A stretch of DNA of 43,521 nucleotides from an uncultured Clostridia bacterium (GTDB lineage Bacteria > Bacillota > Clostridia > Peptostreptococcales > Anaerovoracaceae): positions 1-43,521 of the forward strand of contig CALWNX010000023.1 in NCBI GenBank assembly GCA_944382925.1. Direction: 5' to 3'. The notes under the pieces are model-generated. The model ran no database searches and was not told where the DNA came from. It saw nothing but the letters and a program-made list of their open reading frames with translations. Shown in pieces: positions 32,116 through 42,353 of this stretch. The position numbers and the translations under genes were made by a program. Within the stretch, counting starts at the first letter, position 1. Every line of letters starts with the position of its first letter.

Positions 32116-32781
32116 ATGCTTTTGATAATAGTCGGTACGGGCGCCATGGGCGGCATCATCAGAGAATGTGCTTTGGAGGAGGGCGGCTTTGACGAGATCT
32201 GCATGGTCGAGCCCCTGCAGAAGAACTGGCCGGACAGAAGGGCCGACCTGATCATCGATTTCAGCCATCCCAAGGCCATGCAGGGCATATACGAATATGT
32301 CCGCGCTCAGGGCGGCAACATTCCGGTCGTGATCGGCACCACGGGGCAGGGGCCCGAGGACGAGGCGCTGATCAGGATGCTGGAAAAGATCTGTCCCGTC
32401 TGCCGCCGTGCCAACTTTTCCCGCGGCATAGAAGTGATGAAGAAGCTGGCTGCGGAAGGACGCGCGCTGCTTAAGGACGCAGACGCGGCGGTAACGGAGA
32501 TCCATCACACGAAGAAAAAAGACAGTCCCAGCGGTACGGCCCGGGACCTCTGTCATGCGCTGGGCCTTGATCCTGAGCAGGCGCCGGCGCTGAGGCTTGG
32601 AACCGTCTGTGGACAGCACAAGGTGTATCTGGCCCTTGAGGATGAAGTGCTGGAGATAAGCCACACCGCTTATTCCAAGAAAATCTTCGCCCGCGGCGCG
32701 CTCAGAGCCGGCAGGAAGCTGCTGGCAGCAAACACAGGAGAAAAAAATGGAAGTAGAATTGAAGTATCTGATCGAGGATAA
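32116..32781 (+). CDS. dapB: 4-hydroxy-tetrahydrodipicolinate reductase
   Basis: A 221-residue enzyme of lysine and meso-diaminopimelate synthesis that reduces the dipicolinate intermediate with NAD(P)H. GTGAMG at 7-12 binds the nucleotide, and the active-site signature EIHHTKKKDSPSGTA is at 128-142. It is a little shorter than E. coli DapB (273 residues), as in several clostridia. GAAAGGAGA precedes ATG 32116. No other dap gene is nearby. It overlaps the CYTH gene by 35 bases. Confidence 0.93.
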   Translation: MLLIIVGTGAMGGIIRECALEEGGFDEICMVEPLQKNWPDRRADLIIDFSHPKAMQGIYEYVRAQGGNIPVVIGTTGQGPEDEALIRMLEKICPVCRRANFSRGIEVMKKLAAEGRALLKDADAAVTEIHHTKKKDSPSGTARDLCHALGLDPEQAPALRLGTVCGQHKVYLALEDEVLEISHTAYSKKIFARGALRAGRKLLAANTGEKNGSRIEVSDRG

Positions 32782-33367
32782 GCTGGCGCAGGAGAGAATC
32801 TTGCAGGATCAGTACCTGCAGGAGACGATGCAGCCGGGCTCCTATGAGGAGATCCACATGCAGGCGACGTATTTCGATACGGCCAAGCTCGACCTTTGCG
32901 CGCATAAGATGGCACTGCGCGTGCGCTTTGAAAACGGCGAGCCGGTAGCGACGCTCAAATGGGGCGGAAGCAGCGAAAACGGCCTGCACGTAAGGGGAGA
33001 GCTCAACATGCATGTGAGCGAAGAATTTGCCCACAAGCCGGATATAGAGGTGTTTGCGGGCAGCGATATTTACGAGGAAATCGCGGCGGCCGCCGGCGGC
33101 AAAGAGCTTCTGCCGCTGATGGAAGTAGAATTTCTGCGCCGGCAGCTGATGGTCGATACCGGCCGCTCGATCGACGTGGTCTCGCTCGACCTGGGGCAGG
33201 TAAAAACTCCGCAGGGCAGCAGCGATATTGCCGAGCTTGAAATCGAGCTTTACTCCGGCGAGCGCGAGGATATGCTGGCGCTCGGCAGCCGTCTGGCGGC
33301 CAAATACAACCTGAAAATATGCGATATCAGCAAATTTCAACGCGGTTTGGCGCTGCTCGCTGTGTAA
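32747..33367 (+). CDS. CYTH domain protein (triphosphate tunnel family)
   Basis: A 206-residue protein starting with the ExExK signature (EVELKY). Alternating Arg, Lys and Glu residues fit the tunnel that binds triphosphate. Family members include thiamine triphosphatases, inorganic triphosphatases and class IV adenylate cyclases, and the sequence does not tell which applies. The start lies inside dapB, with GGAGAAAAAA as ribosome site. A terminator follows. Confidence 0.88.
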   Translation: MEVELKYLIEDKLAQERILQDQYLQETMQPGSYEEIHMQATYFDTAKLDLCAHKMALRVRFENGEPVATLKWGGSSENGLHVRGELNMHVSEEFAHKPDIEVFAGSDIYEEIAAAAGGKELLPLMEVEFLRRQLMVDTGRSIDVVSLDLGQVKTPQGSSDIAELEIELYSGEREDMLALGSRLAAKYNLKICDISKFQRGLALLAV

Positions 33368-33409
33368 AAGATGATTTTTTGGTGTATATATCATGATATA
33401 AGCGAAATT

Positions 33410-33442
33410 AAGGCTGTAAAAACGTGTTTTTCAGCCTTTTCT
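33410..33442 (+). terminator. Intrinsic terminator after the CYTH gene
   Basis: AAGGCTG (33410-33416) pairs with CAGCCTT (33432-33438), and the inside AAAAAC/GTTTTT also pairs. T-rich sequence follows. Confidence 0.75.
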
Positions 33443-33443
33443 A

Positions 33444-33472
33444 TTTACTTTACCAAAGCTTTGCGGTATAAT
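33444..33472 (+). promoter_or_regulatory. Promoter of the tig operon
   Basis: TTTACT (33444-33449), 17-base spacer, TATAAT (33467-33472), with a second TATAAT overlapping at 33472-33477. Confidence 0.65.
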
Positions 33473-33483
33473 ATAATGCAATT

Positions 33484-33560
33484 GTCCGTTGTTTGACGGA
33501 TGTTGAAGAGGAAAATCAAAACGTCCGTCGGCTGACGGCATCGAGGAGGAAGCAATTAGA
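33484..33560 (+). repeat. Duplicated hairpin leader before tig
   Basis: Two similar segments start at 33484 and 33523, 39 bases apart. Each has GTCCGT, a five-base loop and GACGG, and each is followed by a GAGGA purine stretch. The second ends in the true ribosome site GAGGAGGAAGC. The first could be a decoy site or a folding switch. Confidence 0.6.
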
Positions 33561-34844
33561 ATGAAAGCAACATTTATTTCAAGAGAGAAGAACGACGTTA
33601 AATTTACGATCGAGTTTTCCGCTGAGGAATTTGAAAACGCGCAAATCAAGGCTTATCAGCAGAACAAGGATAAGTTTCAGATAGACGGCTTCAGAAAAGG
33701 TAAGGCCCCTAGAAGCATCATCGAAAAGCGCTACGGCGAAGGCATTTTCTTCGAGGATGCTATCGACGAGCTTTTCCGCGAGAATTATGCCAAGGCTCTC
33801 GACGAGCTCGAGCTTGAAGTCATCGACAGCCCGGCCGCCGAGTTCAGCAAGATCGCCAAGGGCGAGGGCTTTACGGCTACCATCACCGTCCCTTGCATGC
33901 CGATCGTTGAAGTAAAGGATTACAAGGGCGTGGAGATCGAGAAGATCGCGCAGGAGGTCAAGGACGAGGACGTCGATAAGGAGATCGAGGCTCTGCAGAA
34001 GAGAAACGCCAGAATCGTCAGCGTGGAGAGAGAGGCCAAAGACGGCGACACAGTAGTGCTTGATTACGCCGGCTTTGTCGGCGACGACCAGTTTGCCGGC
34101 GGTACGGCGGAGAATCAGGAGCTGAAGCTGGGCTCCGGCATGTTCATCCCGGGCTTTGAAGAACAGCTGGTGGGAACCAAGGCCGGAGAAAAGAAAGACG
34201 TCAAGGTCACCTTCCCGGAGGAATACCACGCCGAAGATCTGGCCGGCAAGGAAGCGGTTTTCCACTGCACCGTGCATGAGGTCAAGGAGGAACAGCTGCC
34301 GGAGATCGACGATGAATTCGTCAAAGACGTCAGCGAATACGACACCCTGGAGGAATTAAAAAAGGCAACCAGGGAAAGACTAGAAAAGTATGCGCAGGCC
34401 AGCGCCGAGAACAGGATGCAGGACGCAGCCCTGGTCAAGGTGGTAGAGGCTAACGAGGTAGATGTGCCGGCCGTGATGGTGGAAGACGAGATCGACAGGA
34501 TGGCCCGCGAGCTCGACCAGCAGCTGCGTTATCAGGGACTCAACCTCGACCAGTACATGGAATTCACCGGCAAGGAAGCGGCCGCTTTCAGAGACGAGCT
34601 CAGACCTGACGCCGAGAGACAGGTAAAGACCAGGCTGCTGCTCAACGGCATCGCCGAGGCCGAAAAGCTGGAAACGACGGAGGAAGAGCTCGAAGAAGAA
34701 TTAAAGAGCCTGGCCGACGCTTACCAGATGACGTCCGACAAGGTGAGAGAGATGCTGGGCGAAGACAGCCTCAGCTATCTGAAGAAGGATCTGCGCATCA
34801 GGAAGGCGATCAAGTTCATCTACGAGAACGCAGTGATAAAATAA
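33561..34844 (+). CDS. tig: Trigger factor, ribosome-bound chaperone
   Basis: A 427-residue chaperone and peptidyl-prolyl isomerase that meets nascent chains at the ribosome exit. The N-terminal ribosome-binding domain carries the signature GFRKGKAPR near 46-54, the FKBP-type domain spans about 155-240 ([20 protein letters not shown]...[21 protein letters not shown]), and the rest is the helical C-terminal domain. It is followed by clpP, clpX and lon, the usual clostridial order. Confidence 0.97.
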   Translation: MKATFISREKNDVKFTIEFSAEEFENAQIKAYQQNKDKFQIDGFRKGKAPRSIIEKRYGEGIFFEDAIDELFRENYAKALDELELEVIDSPAAEFSKIAKGEGFTATITVPCMPIVEVKDYKGVEIEKIAQEVKDEDVDKEIEALQKRNARIVSVEREAKDGDTVVLDYAGFVGDDQFAGGTAENQELKLGSGMFIPGFEEQLVGTKAGEKKDVKVTFPEEYHAEDLAGKEAVFHCTVHEVKEEQLPEIDDEFVKDVSEYDTLEELKKATRERLEKYAQASAENRMQDAALVKVVEANEVDVPAVMVEDEIDRMARELDQQLRYQGLNLDQYMEFTGKEAAAFRDELRPDAERQVKTRLLLNGIAEAEKLETTEEELEEELKSLADAYQMTSDKVREMLGEDSLSYLKKDLRIRKAIKFIYENAVIK

Positions 34845-34858
34845 CAGGCAGGCAGGGG

Positions 34859-34882
34859 CCGCGCCGCCCGCGGGCGGCGCGG
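34859..34882. repeat. 24-bp perfect GC-only palindrome between tig and clpP
   Basis: CCGCGCCGCCCG followed by its exact reverse complement. There is no T run, so it is not an ordinary terminator; it might slow polymerase or stabilise one end of a processed transcript. Confidence 0.9.
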
Positions 34883-34933
34883 CTGCAGCCGGTCTTCAGC
34901 CGCTTGGCGGCGCATATAGAAGGGGGTATAAAA

Positions 34934-35515
34934 ATGGCTTTGGTACCATATGTAATTGAACAGACCAGCAGAGGAGAAAGATCGTATGATATCTATTCCC
35001 GCCTGCTCAAGGACAGGATCATTTTCCTCGGCGAGGAGATCGACGATCATGTTGCCAGCCTGGTGGTGGCGCAGCTCCTGTTTTTGGAAGCCGAGGATCC
35101 GGAGAAGGACATCTGCATCTACATCAACAGCCCGGGCGGCTCGGTGACGGCAGGACTGGCCATCTACGACACCATGCAGTACATCAAGCCGGACGTGTCG
35201 ACGATCTGCGTCGGCCTGGCGGCCAGCATGGGCGCCTTTCTGCTCTCCTCCGGCGCCAAGGGCAAGCGCATGGCGCTGCCGAACGCAGAGATCATGATCC
35301 ATCAGCCGCTGGGCGGAGTAAGGGGACAGGCGGAGGACATCAAGATCCATGCCGACTGGATACTCAAGACCAGAGAAAAGCTCAACAGGATTCTGGCCAG
35401 CAACAGCGGTCAGGATCTGGAGCGCGTGGAGAGAGACACGGACAGGGACAATTTCATGAGCGCCGACGAGGCTGCGGCCTACGGACTCATCGACAAGGTG
35501 ATCAAATCCAGATAG
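34934..35515 (+). CDS. clpP: ATP-dependent Clp protease proteolytic subunit
   Basis: A 193-residue serine protease that forms the tetradecameric barrel used by ClpX and other Clp ATPases. The catalytic triad is S98 (GLAASMGAF), H123 (MIHQPLGG) and D171. The start is ATG 34934, behind GAAGGGGG; an in-frame upstream start at 34904 is unlikely because ClpP proteins begin with this [11 protein letters not shown] segment. Confidence 0.97.
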   Translation: MALVPYVIEQTSRGERSYDIYSRLLKDRIIFLGEEIDDHVASLVVAQLLFLEAEDPEKDICIYINSPGGSVTAGLAIYDTMQYIKPDVSTICVGLAASMGAFLLSSGAKGKRMALPNAEIMIHQPLGGVRGQAEDIKIHADWILKTREKLNRILASNSGQDLERVERDTDRDNFMSADEAAAYGLIDKVIKSR

Positions 35516-35577
35516 CCTTGCGCGGATAACTTCAGCGAGACAGCTTTAACAGCTTTATAAGGGGGAAAATCAGGACT

Positions 35578-36877
<1,300 letters not shown>

Positions 36878-36879
<2 letters not shown>

Positions 36880-36906
36880 CAAGGCGGCCAAGGTCGCCTT
36901 GTTTTC
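36878..36906 (+). terminator. Intrinsic terminator between clpX and lon
   Basis: AACAAGGCG (36878-36886) pairs with CGCCTTGTT (36895-36903), followed by TTTTCT. It begins in the clpX stop codon. Confidence 0.75.
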
Positions 36907-36942
36907 TCAAATACAGCATAAAATCGAAAGGAGGAAGCATTT

Positions 36943-39315
36943 ATGGCGGAAGAGAGAGAAGTTTACACTGCCGACGAAGAAGAAAATCTGGTGCTGCCCT
37001 GCATCCCGCTGCGGGGGCTTTTGGTCTATCCTAAGACCGTCAGCCATTTCGACGTGGGCCGGGAGAAGTCTGTCAAGGCTCTGGAGGCAGCGATGAAGAA
37101 AGACAAGCTTTTGTTTGTCTCCGCCCAGAAAGATGAAAATATCCTCATTCCTACGCAGGATGATTACTATAAAATCGGTACGATCGTCAAGATCAAGCAG
37201 ATGCTCAAGATTCAGGGGGATTCGGTGCGCGTGCTGGTAGAAGGCCTGCACCGGGGAATCATCCGCGCCGTCGTGCAGGAGGAGCCCTTTATAAGAGCAG
37301 CGGTGGAGGAGGTGCCGTTCATGCATGCTCCGGCTGACGATCTGGAGCTGGAAGCCATGAAGCGCGTGGTGCTCAACTCGTTTGATGAGTATCTGGAGCT
37401 CAACCCGCGCGCCCGCAGCGATACCTACGATATGGCGATCGCCTTTCGCGATGCGGAGATCTTCGCCGACACCGTAGCGGTGCAGCTCGATCTGCCCCTC
37501 GACGAAAAACAGGAGATCCTCGAGACCTTCGACGTCAAGCAGCGCCTGATGCTGATCAATGCGCTGCTGTTCAAGGAAAATCAGATCCTGCGCATGGAGC
37601 ACGAGCTCAACGAAAAAGTGCAGGAAAACGTCAAGCAGAACCAGAAGGAATACTATCTGCGCGAGCAGCTCAAGGCCATTCAGTCGGAGCTGGGCGCCGA
37701 TGAGGACGCGGCCGACGAGGCCCGCAGATGGCTGGATCAGCTGGAAGAGCTGGCGCTGGACGAAAAGATCACGGCCAAGGTGAAGAAGGAGATCAGCAAG
37801 TTTCAGCGCATGGCGCCCAACTCGGCTGAGAGCGGCGTGATCAGAAATTATGTGGACACGATTCTCGGCCTGCCGTGGAACAAAGCTTCCAAGACCAATT
37901 CCGACATCAGAAGGGCCGAAAAGATTCTCAACGAGGATCACTACGGCCTCACCAAGGTCAAGGAGAGGATCCTCGAATATCTGGCCGTCATCCACCTCTC
38001 GAAATCGATCAAGGGCCCGATCATCTGTCTGGAGGGACCGCCGGGCGTGGGAAAGACCTCGACCGCCCGCTCGATTGCCAGAGCGACCGGCCGGGAGTTC
38101 GTGCGCATGTCGCTGGGCGGCGTCAGGGACGAGGCCGAGATCCGCGGCCATCGGCGCACGTATATCGGCGCTATCCCGGGCCGGGTGATCAACGCCATCA
38201 AGGACGCCGGCACCAATAACCCTGTCTTCCTCTTCGATGAGGTCGACAAGATCGGCGCCGATTTCAAGGGCGATCCGGCTTCGGCGCTGCTGGAGGTGCT
38301 GGATCCGGAGCAGAACAGAGAATTCACCGATCATTTTCTGGAAATACCGTTTGACCTTTCGCGCGTGATGTTCATCACCACCGCCAACACCACCGATACC
38401 ATTCCGCGTCCGCTGCTGGACAGGATGGAGGTGATCGAGGTCTCCGGCTACACGGAAGAAGAAAAAGTCAAGATCGCGCAGCGCTATCTGATCCCCAAGC
38501 AGCTCAAGGCTCACGGCCTGAAGAAAAAGAACATGGAAATCAGCGAGCGGGCGATCCGCGATCTGATCAACTACTATACGCGCGAATCCGGCGTGCGCAA
38601 TCTCGAGCGCGAGATCGGCAGCCTCTGCCGCAAGGTGGCGCGCAACATCGTCGGTAAGAAAGGCAACTCTTTCCGCATCACTCCGGCAGCGCTGGAAAAA
38701 TATCTGGGCAAGCACCGTTTCCGCTACGACGTGATCAATGCCGAAAGCGAGGTCGGTGTGACCACCGGCATGGCCTGGACGCAGGTGGGCGGCGATACGC
38801 TCTTCATCGAGACGGCTCTGGTGCCGGGCACGGGCGCCGTGCAGCTCACGGGCCAGCTGGGCGACGTGATGCAGGAGTCGGCCAAGACGGCGATCACGTA
38901 TATCCGCTCGATTGCCGCTCAGTACGGCATCGAGGAGGATTTCTACAAGAAATACGATCTGCATGTGCATGTGCCGGAGGGCGCGGTGCCAAAAGACGGC
39001 CCTTCTGCCGGCGTGACGATCTTCACTTCCGTGATGTCGGCGCTGACCGGGCGGCCGGTGCGCAAGGACGTGGCCATGACGGGCGAGATCACGCTGCGCG
39101 GCAAGGTTCTGCCGGTAGGCGGCATCAAGGAGAAGGTGCTGGCTGCGCACAGAGCGGGCATCAGGACCATCCTCCTGCCGGAAGACAACAAAGCCGACAT
39201 CGACGATATTCCGCCGGCAGTGCGCCGCCAGCTCAACTTCGTGCTGCTTGCCAAGGCCGCGGAAGCTCTCGCATATGCGCTGGAAGAAAGCAAAGAAGAA
39301 AGCAAAAAGGTGTAG
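36943..39315 (+). CDS. lon: Lon, ATP-dependent serine protease
   Basis: A 790-residue hexameric AAA+ protease that degrades damaged and regulatory proteins. An N-terminal substrate domain covers about 16-205, then a coiled region, Walker A GPPGVGKT at 365-372 and Walker B VFLFDEVDK at 428-436. The protease domain holds the catalytic dyad S688 (PKDGPSAGVT) and K731 (GGIKEK). GAAAGGAGG precedes ATG 36943. The stop is one base before the engB ATG. Confidence 0.97.
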   Translation: MAEEREVYTADEEENLVLPCIPLRGLLVYPKTVSHFDVGREKSVKALEAAMKKDKLLFVSAQKDENILIPTQDDYYKIGTIVKIKQMLKIQGDSVRVLVEGLHRGIIRAVVQEEPFIRAAVEEVPFMHAPADDLELEAMKRVVLNSFDEYLELNPRARSDTYDMAIAFRDAEIFADTVAVQLDLPLDEKQEILETFDVKQRLMLINALLFKENQILRMEHELNEKVQENVKQNQKEYYLREQLKAIQSELGADEDAADEARRWLDQLEELALDEKITAKVKKEISKFQRMAPNSAESGVIRNYVDTILGLPWNKASKTNSDIRRAEKILNEDHYGLTKVKERILEYLAVIHLSKSIKGPIICLEGPPGVGKTSTARSIARATGREFVRMSLGGVRDEAEIRGHRRTYIGAIPGRVINAIKDAGTNNPVFLFDEVDKIGADFKGDPASALLEVLDPEQNREFTDHFLEIPFDLSRVMFITTANTTDTIPRPLLDRMEVIEVSGYTEEEKVKIAQRYLIPKQLKAHGLKKKNMEISERAIRDLINYYTRESGVRNLEREIGSLCRKVARNIVGKKGNSFRITPAALEKYLGKHRFRYDVINAESEVGVTTGMAWTQVGGDTLFIETALVPGTGAVQLTGQLGDVMQESAKTAITYIRSIAAQYGIEEDFYKKYDLHVHVPEGAVPKDGPSAGVTIFTSVMSALTGRPVRKDVAMTGEITLRGKVLPVGGIKEKVLAAHRAGIRTILLPEDNKADIDDIPPAVRRQLNFVLLAKAAEALAYALEESKEESKKV

Positions 39316-39316
39316 T

Positions 39317-39904
39317 ATGATAATAACGAAGGCTGAGCTTGAGGCGGTAGCCGTCAAAGCTTCGCAGTATCCCGCGGACATCCTGCCGGAGATCGCCTTT
39401 GCCGGCCGTTCCAATGTAGGAAAGTCCTCGCTTTTAAATCTTCTGACCGGCCGCAAAAGCCTGGCGCGGGTCTCGCAGAGCCCCGGCAAGACCAGGACCA
39501 TCAATTTTTACCGGGCCAACGACGCTTTCCGCATCGTCGACCTGCCGGGCTACGGCTACGCGAAGGTTTCCCGCACCGCCACCAGGGAGTGGGGCCCGAT
39601 GATGGAAGAATATTTTTCTTCCCGCCGCGGACTGAAGAAGGTCGTGCAGCTGGTGGACATCCGCCATTCGCCTTCGGCGCAGGATGTGCAGATGTACGAA
39701 TATCTGCGTCACTACGGACTCGACGGTATCGTGGTGGCCACCAAGGCCGACAAGGTCTCGCGCAATGAGGCGCAGAAGTGCCTGGCCGTCATCAGGCGCA
39801 CGCTTTCTCTGGGACCCGCGGATCTGGTGATCCCGGTTTCGGCCCTGAAAAGGAGCGGGCAGGAGGAGCTGCTCCGGGTGATGGAGGAGCTGCTGGAGGA
39901 TTAG
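39317..39904 (+). CDS. engB: EngB/YsxC, ribosome biogenesis GTPase
   Basis: A 195-residue essential-type GTPase that helps assemble the large ribosomal subunit. G1 GRSNVGKS is at 30-37, the G3 motif DLPGYGYAK at 75-83 and G4 TKADK at 142-146. ATG 39317 directly follows the lon stop; a longer frame starting at 39248 would lie inside lon and is not needed. The lon-engB pairing is common in Firmicutes. Confidence 0.95.
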   Translation: MIITKAELEAVAVKASQYPADILPEIAFAGRSNVGKSSLLNLLTGRKSLARVSQSPGKTRTINFYRANDAFRIVDLPGYGYAKVSRTATREWGPMMEEYFSSRRGLKKVVQLVDIRHSPSAQDVQMYEYLRHYGLDGIVVATKADKVSRNEAQKCLAVIRRTLSLGPADLVIPVSALKRSGQEELLRVMEELLED

Positions 39905-39909
39905 GACAG

Positions 39910-40248
39910 ATGCAGTTTATCAGTTTCAGAGTGCTTATCAGCCGCATCAAGGCCATCAAGAGCATGATGCGCGACAAGACCGTACCAAGGCGCAAGAAGG
40001 CGCTGGTGGTGCTGGGCATAATCTACCTGCTGCTGCCGGTCGATCTGATTCCGCCGGTGCTGTTTCCCTTCGGCTTTCTGGACGACCTCGTGCTGTGGCT
40101 GTGGATAATCTGGAATCTCAAGGACACGCTCGACCTGTACTGGGACGGCGAGAAGCCGCAGGATTTTTCCAAGGCCTTTGCGGAAGAGGATATAGTAGAA
40201 GGCGTAGAATTTACCGTAGACCAGGAGGATGAAAAACATGGACGTTGA
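39910..40248 (+). CDS. DUF1232 (YkvA-like) small membrane protein
   Basis: A 112-residue protein with the DUF1232 signature VVLGIIYLLLPVDLIPP followed by FLDDLVLWLW, making one or two hydrophobic segments at about 33-75. The N-terminus is basic and the C-terminus acidic. The function is unknown. ATG 39910 is five bases after the engB stop, with GGAGGA in the engB tail as ribosome site. It overlaps hpt. Confidence 0.88.
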   Translation: MQFISFRVLISRIKAIKSMMRDKTVPRRKKALVVLGIIYLLLPVDLIPPVLFPFGFLDDLVLWLWIIWNLKDTLDLYWDGEKPQDFSKAFAEEDIVEGVEFTVDQEDEKHGR

Positions 40249-40768
40249 AAAGCGGCAAAAAAAGGTCCTGCTGACCGGCGAGCAGATCGCAAGGCGGGCT
40301 GCTGAGCTGGGAGCGCAGATTTCCGAGGATTTTAAGGGCGAGACGGTCTGCCTGGTGGGGACGCTGAGGGGCGCCGTGATGTGGATGGCTGAGCTGATGA
40401 AAAACATCACCTGCGATACAGTGATCGACTTTGTGATGGCTTCCAGCTACGGCTCCGGCACGGAGAGCTCCGGCAATGTCAAGATCAAAAAAGATCTCGA
40501 CACCGACATCGCCGGCAAAAACGTGATCATCATCGAAGACATCATCGATACCGGCAACACGCTGGCCGCGCTGCGCGACCTCTTTGCCAGCAGAAGGCCC
40601 AGGAGCCTTAAGATCTGTACACTGCTGGACAAGCCTTCGCGCCGCACCGCTGCTGTCAAGGCCGATTACGTCGGCTTTGAGATCGAAAATCTCTTCGTGA
40701 TCGGTTACGGTCTCGATTACGATCAAAAATACAGAAATTTACCTTATGTAAGTTATCTTGAAGATTGA
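40238..40768 (+). CDS. hpt: Hypoxanthine phosphoribosyltransferase
   Basis: A 176-residue purine salvage enzyme that makes IMP (and usually GMP) from the free base and PRPP. The PRPP-binding motif EDIIDTGNT is at 101-109, and SSYGSGTESSG near 70-80 is the flexible active-site loop. ATG 40238 is nine bases after AGGAGG; ATG 40229 is only one base after it. It is the last gene of the run that includes lon and engB. Confidence 0.93.
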   Translation: MDVEKRQKKVLLTGEQIARRAAELGAQISEDFKGETVCLVGTLRGAVMWMAELMKNITCDTVIDFVMASSYGSGTESSGNVKIKKDLDTDIAGKNVIIIEDIIDTGNTLAALRDLFASRRPRSLKICTLLDKPSRRTAAVKADYVGFEIENLFVIGYGLDYDQKYRNLPYVSYLED

Positions 40769-40786
40769 TGCGGGTAAGAGTATAAT
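40758..40786 (+). promoter_or_regulatory. Promoter of the PduL-type gene
   Basis: TTGAAG (40758-40763, at the hpt end), 17-base spacer, TATAAT (40781-40786). CAAAGGAGAT and ATG 40828 follow. Confidence 0.7.
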
Positions 40787-40827
40787 ATAGGTGTTAAATC
40801 TAAAAAATTACAAAGGAGATACATAAA

Positions 40828-41400
40828 ATGGGTTACGAAGTAAAGATCGGCATTTCCAACAAGCACGTTCATCTCAGCGAGGAGCACATTGAGCTTCTGT
40901 TCGGCAAGGGCCATCAGCTGACCCCGACCAAGCCGCTGGTACAGCCGGGACAGTTCGCCTGCGAGGAGAAGGTCGATGTCGTTGGACCTAAGAGCACCCT
41001 TAAGGGCATCAGAATCCTGGGACCGGCCAGAGGCGAGACGCAGGTAGAGCTGGCCATGACCGACGCCAGAAGCATCGGCATCAAGGCTCCACTGACTGAC
41101 TCGGGTCATCTCGACGGCACTCCGGGCTGCAAGCTGATCGGACCGTGCGGCGAGCTGGAAATCGACCACGGCGTGATGATTGCCAGAAGACATGTGCATC
41201 TCAACGACGAGCAGGCTGCCGAGGCCGGCGTCAAGGACGGCGATATTGTCAGCATCAAGATCGAAGGACCGAGAGGCCTGACCTTTGACAACGTGCTGGT
41301 AAGGGCCGGCGTTAAGCACGAGAGAGAAGTGCATCTGGACACCGACGAGGGTAACGCGGCCGGCTGCGGCCCTGACACCGTCTGCACGATCATCAAATAA
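40828..41400 (+). CDS. pduL: PduL-type phosphotransacylase
   Basis: A 190-residue enzyme that exchanges acyl groups between coenzyme A and phosphate, for example acetyl-CoA to acetyl phosphate. The two zinc-binding motifs, NKHVHL (H13, H15) and ARRHVHL (H122, H124), are diagnostic, and EVHLDTDEGNAAG lies near the end. There is no microcompartment-targeting N-terminal extension and no pdu or eut gene nearby, so it probably serves general acetate metabolism instead of Pta. It has its own promoter and a strong terminator. Confidence 0.92.
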   Translation: MGYEVKIGISNKHVHLSEEHIELLFGKGHQLTPTKPLVQPGQFACEEKVDVVGPKSTLKGIRILGPARGETQVELAMTDARSIGIKAPLTDSGHLDGTPGCKLIGPCGELEIDHGVMIARRHVHLNDEQAAEAGVKDGDIVSIKIEGPRGLTFDNVLVRAGVKHEREVHLDTDEGNAAGCGPDTVCTIIK

Positions 41401-41413
41401 TAGTCAGAGCACA

Positions 41414-41454
41414 AGGAAACAGAGGATAGTTTTTTCCTCTGTTCCTTTTTTTTT
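41414..41454 (+). terminator. Intrinsic terminator after pduL
   Basis: AGGAAACAGAGGA (41414-41426) pairs with TCCTCTGTTCCT (41435-41446), with one bulged A, and nine T follow. Confidence 0.9.
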
Positions 41455-41536
41455 GCATGCATTTTCCTTTAACCCTGTAACCATGACAGGACAGACTTTT
41501 TTTCTCAAGCCCGCTAGCAGAGGCAGCTCTGAGAAC

Positions 41537-41565
41537 AAAAAAGCCTGCCTAAACCCTGGCAGGCT
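41537..41565 (-). terminator. Intrinsic terminator of the DUF6512 gene (minus strand)
   Basis: Read on the minus strand, AGCCTGCC (41565-41558) pairs with GGCAGGCT (41549-41542), followed by T at 41541-41537. It lies 116 bases past the stop of the gene. The rest of 41455-41680 shows no gene. Confidence 0.85.
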
Positions 41566-41680
41566 GGGCAGTCGCGCAATAAAACTCTGATTTCAGGCAG
41601 GCAGATGAGAAAAACAGATATATTTTTTTCTTCCTTGCTTATTTAAATTGTGTCCTGCGTCATTTTGCGGCTGCCGCGTC

Positions 41681-42238
41681 TCAGGCGAGCCCGTAGGAGC
41701 CGGTCAGCGGGTCGCAGAACCAGGGCAGGTGAGGCGGCAGATAGGTGAAGACGATGAGCAGCAGGGCGAGCATAAACAGCACAGCGCCGCCGATCAGATC
41801 AAAGCCCTTGATGCGCGCCGGATGCGACCTGATCAGGCGGTAGGCGGCATAGTATGCCAGCGCCAATGCCAGAACGAAGATGGCGATGTCGACGGGCATC
41901 AGATGACGGCCGAGGATGCCGCTGTAAGTATAATACGAGACCGTGACGAAGGAAAGCGCCAGCGCGGCTGCCAGAGCGTAGACCCAGAGCAGATTGGGAA
42001 TGGACGCTCTTTTCCTGTGCGTGTAGATCAGCTGCAGAGCCAGAAAAAGCAGCAGGGGGAAGAAGACCAGCTTCAGGTGCTCGAAGGGACTTTCGTTGAC
42101 GGGCGCAAAGGCCGCAGCGATACGGCTTTGGGTCCAGTCGTAGAGAAAGTGGAGCGGAAACCCAAGCACGCAGGAAAAAACAAAGCCGGCTGTCATTTGC
42201 GTGCTCAGCGAAAAAACCTTTGTTCTTTGGATATACAT
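41681..42238 (-). CDS. DUF6512 family membrane protein
   Basis: 185 residues if started at ATG 42238, which has GAGGT seven bases upstream; an in-frame ATG at 42268 would add ten residues but has no ribosome site. It has about five or six hydrophobic segments. The NESPFEHLKLVFFP motif near 55-68 and the FLYDW before it are typical of the DUF6512 family. The function is unknown. It is divergent from the DUF1461 gene. Confidence 0.82.
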   Translation of the reverse strand: MYIQRTKVFSLSTQMTAGFVFSCVLGFPLHFLYDWTQSRIAAAFAPVNESPFEHLKLVFFPLLLFLALQLIYTHRKRASIPNLLWVYALAAALALSFVTVSYYTYSGILGRHLMPVDIAIFVLALALAYYAAYRLIRSHPARIKGFDLIGGAVLFMLALLLIVFTYLPPHLPWFCDPLTGSYGLA

Positions 42239-42353
42239 ATTGCAGACCTCAGCTTTCATATCTATCATATGCTGTCACAGCTATCAGCAGTTGTATTTTG
42301 CACACAAATAGTGTATCATATACTATGAAAAGGTATTTTCAGGAGGAAGAGCA

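Noticed and set aside
36907..39504. A very long minus-strand open frame (865 codons) opposite lon and engB
   Set aside because: It is the antisense shadow of lon and engB, whose motifs are complete on the plus strand; the antisense protein is His/Arg-rich without any recognisable domain.
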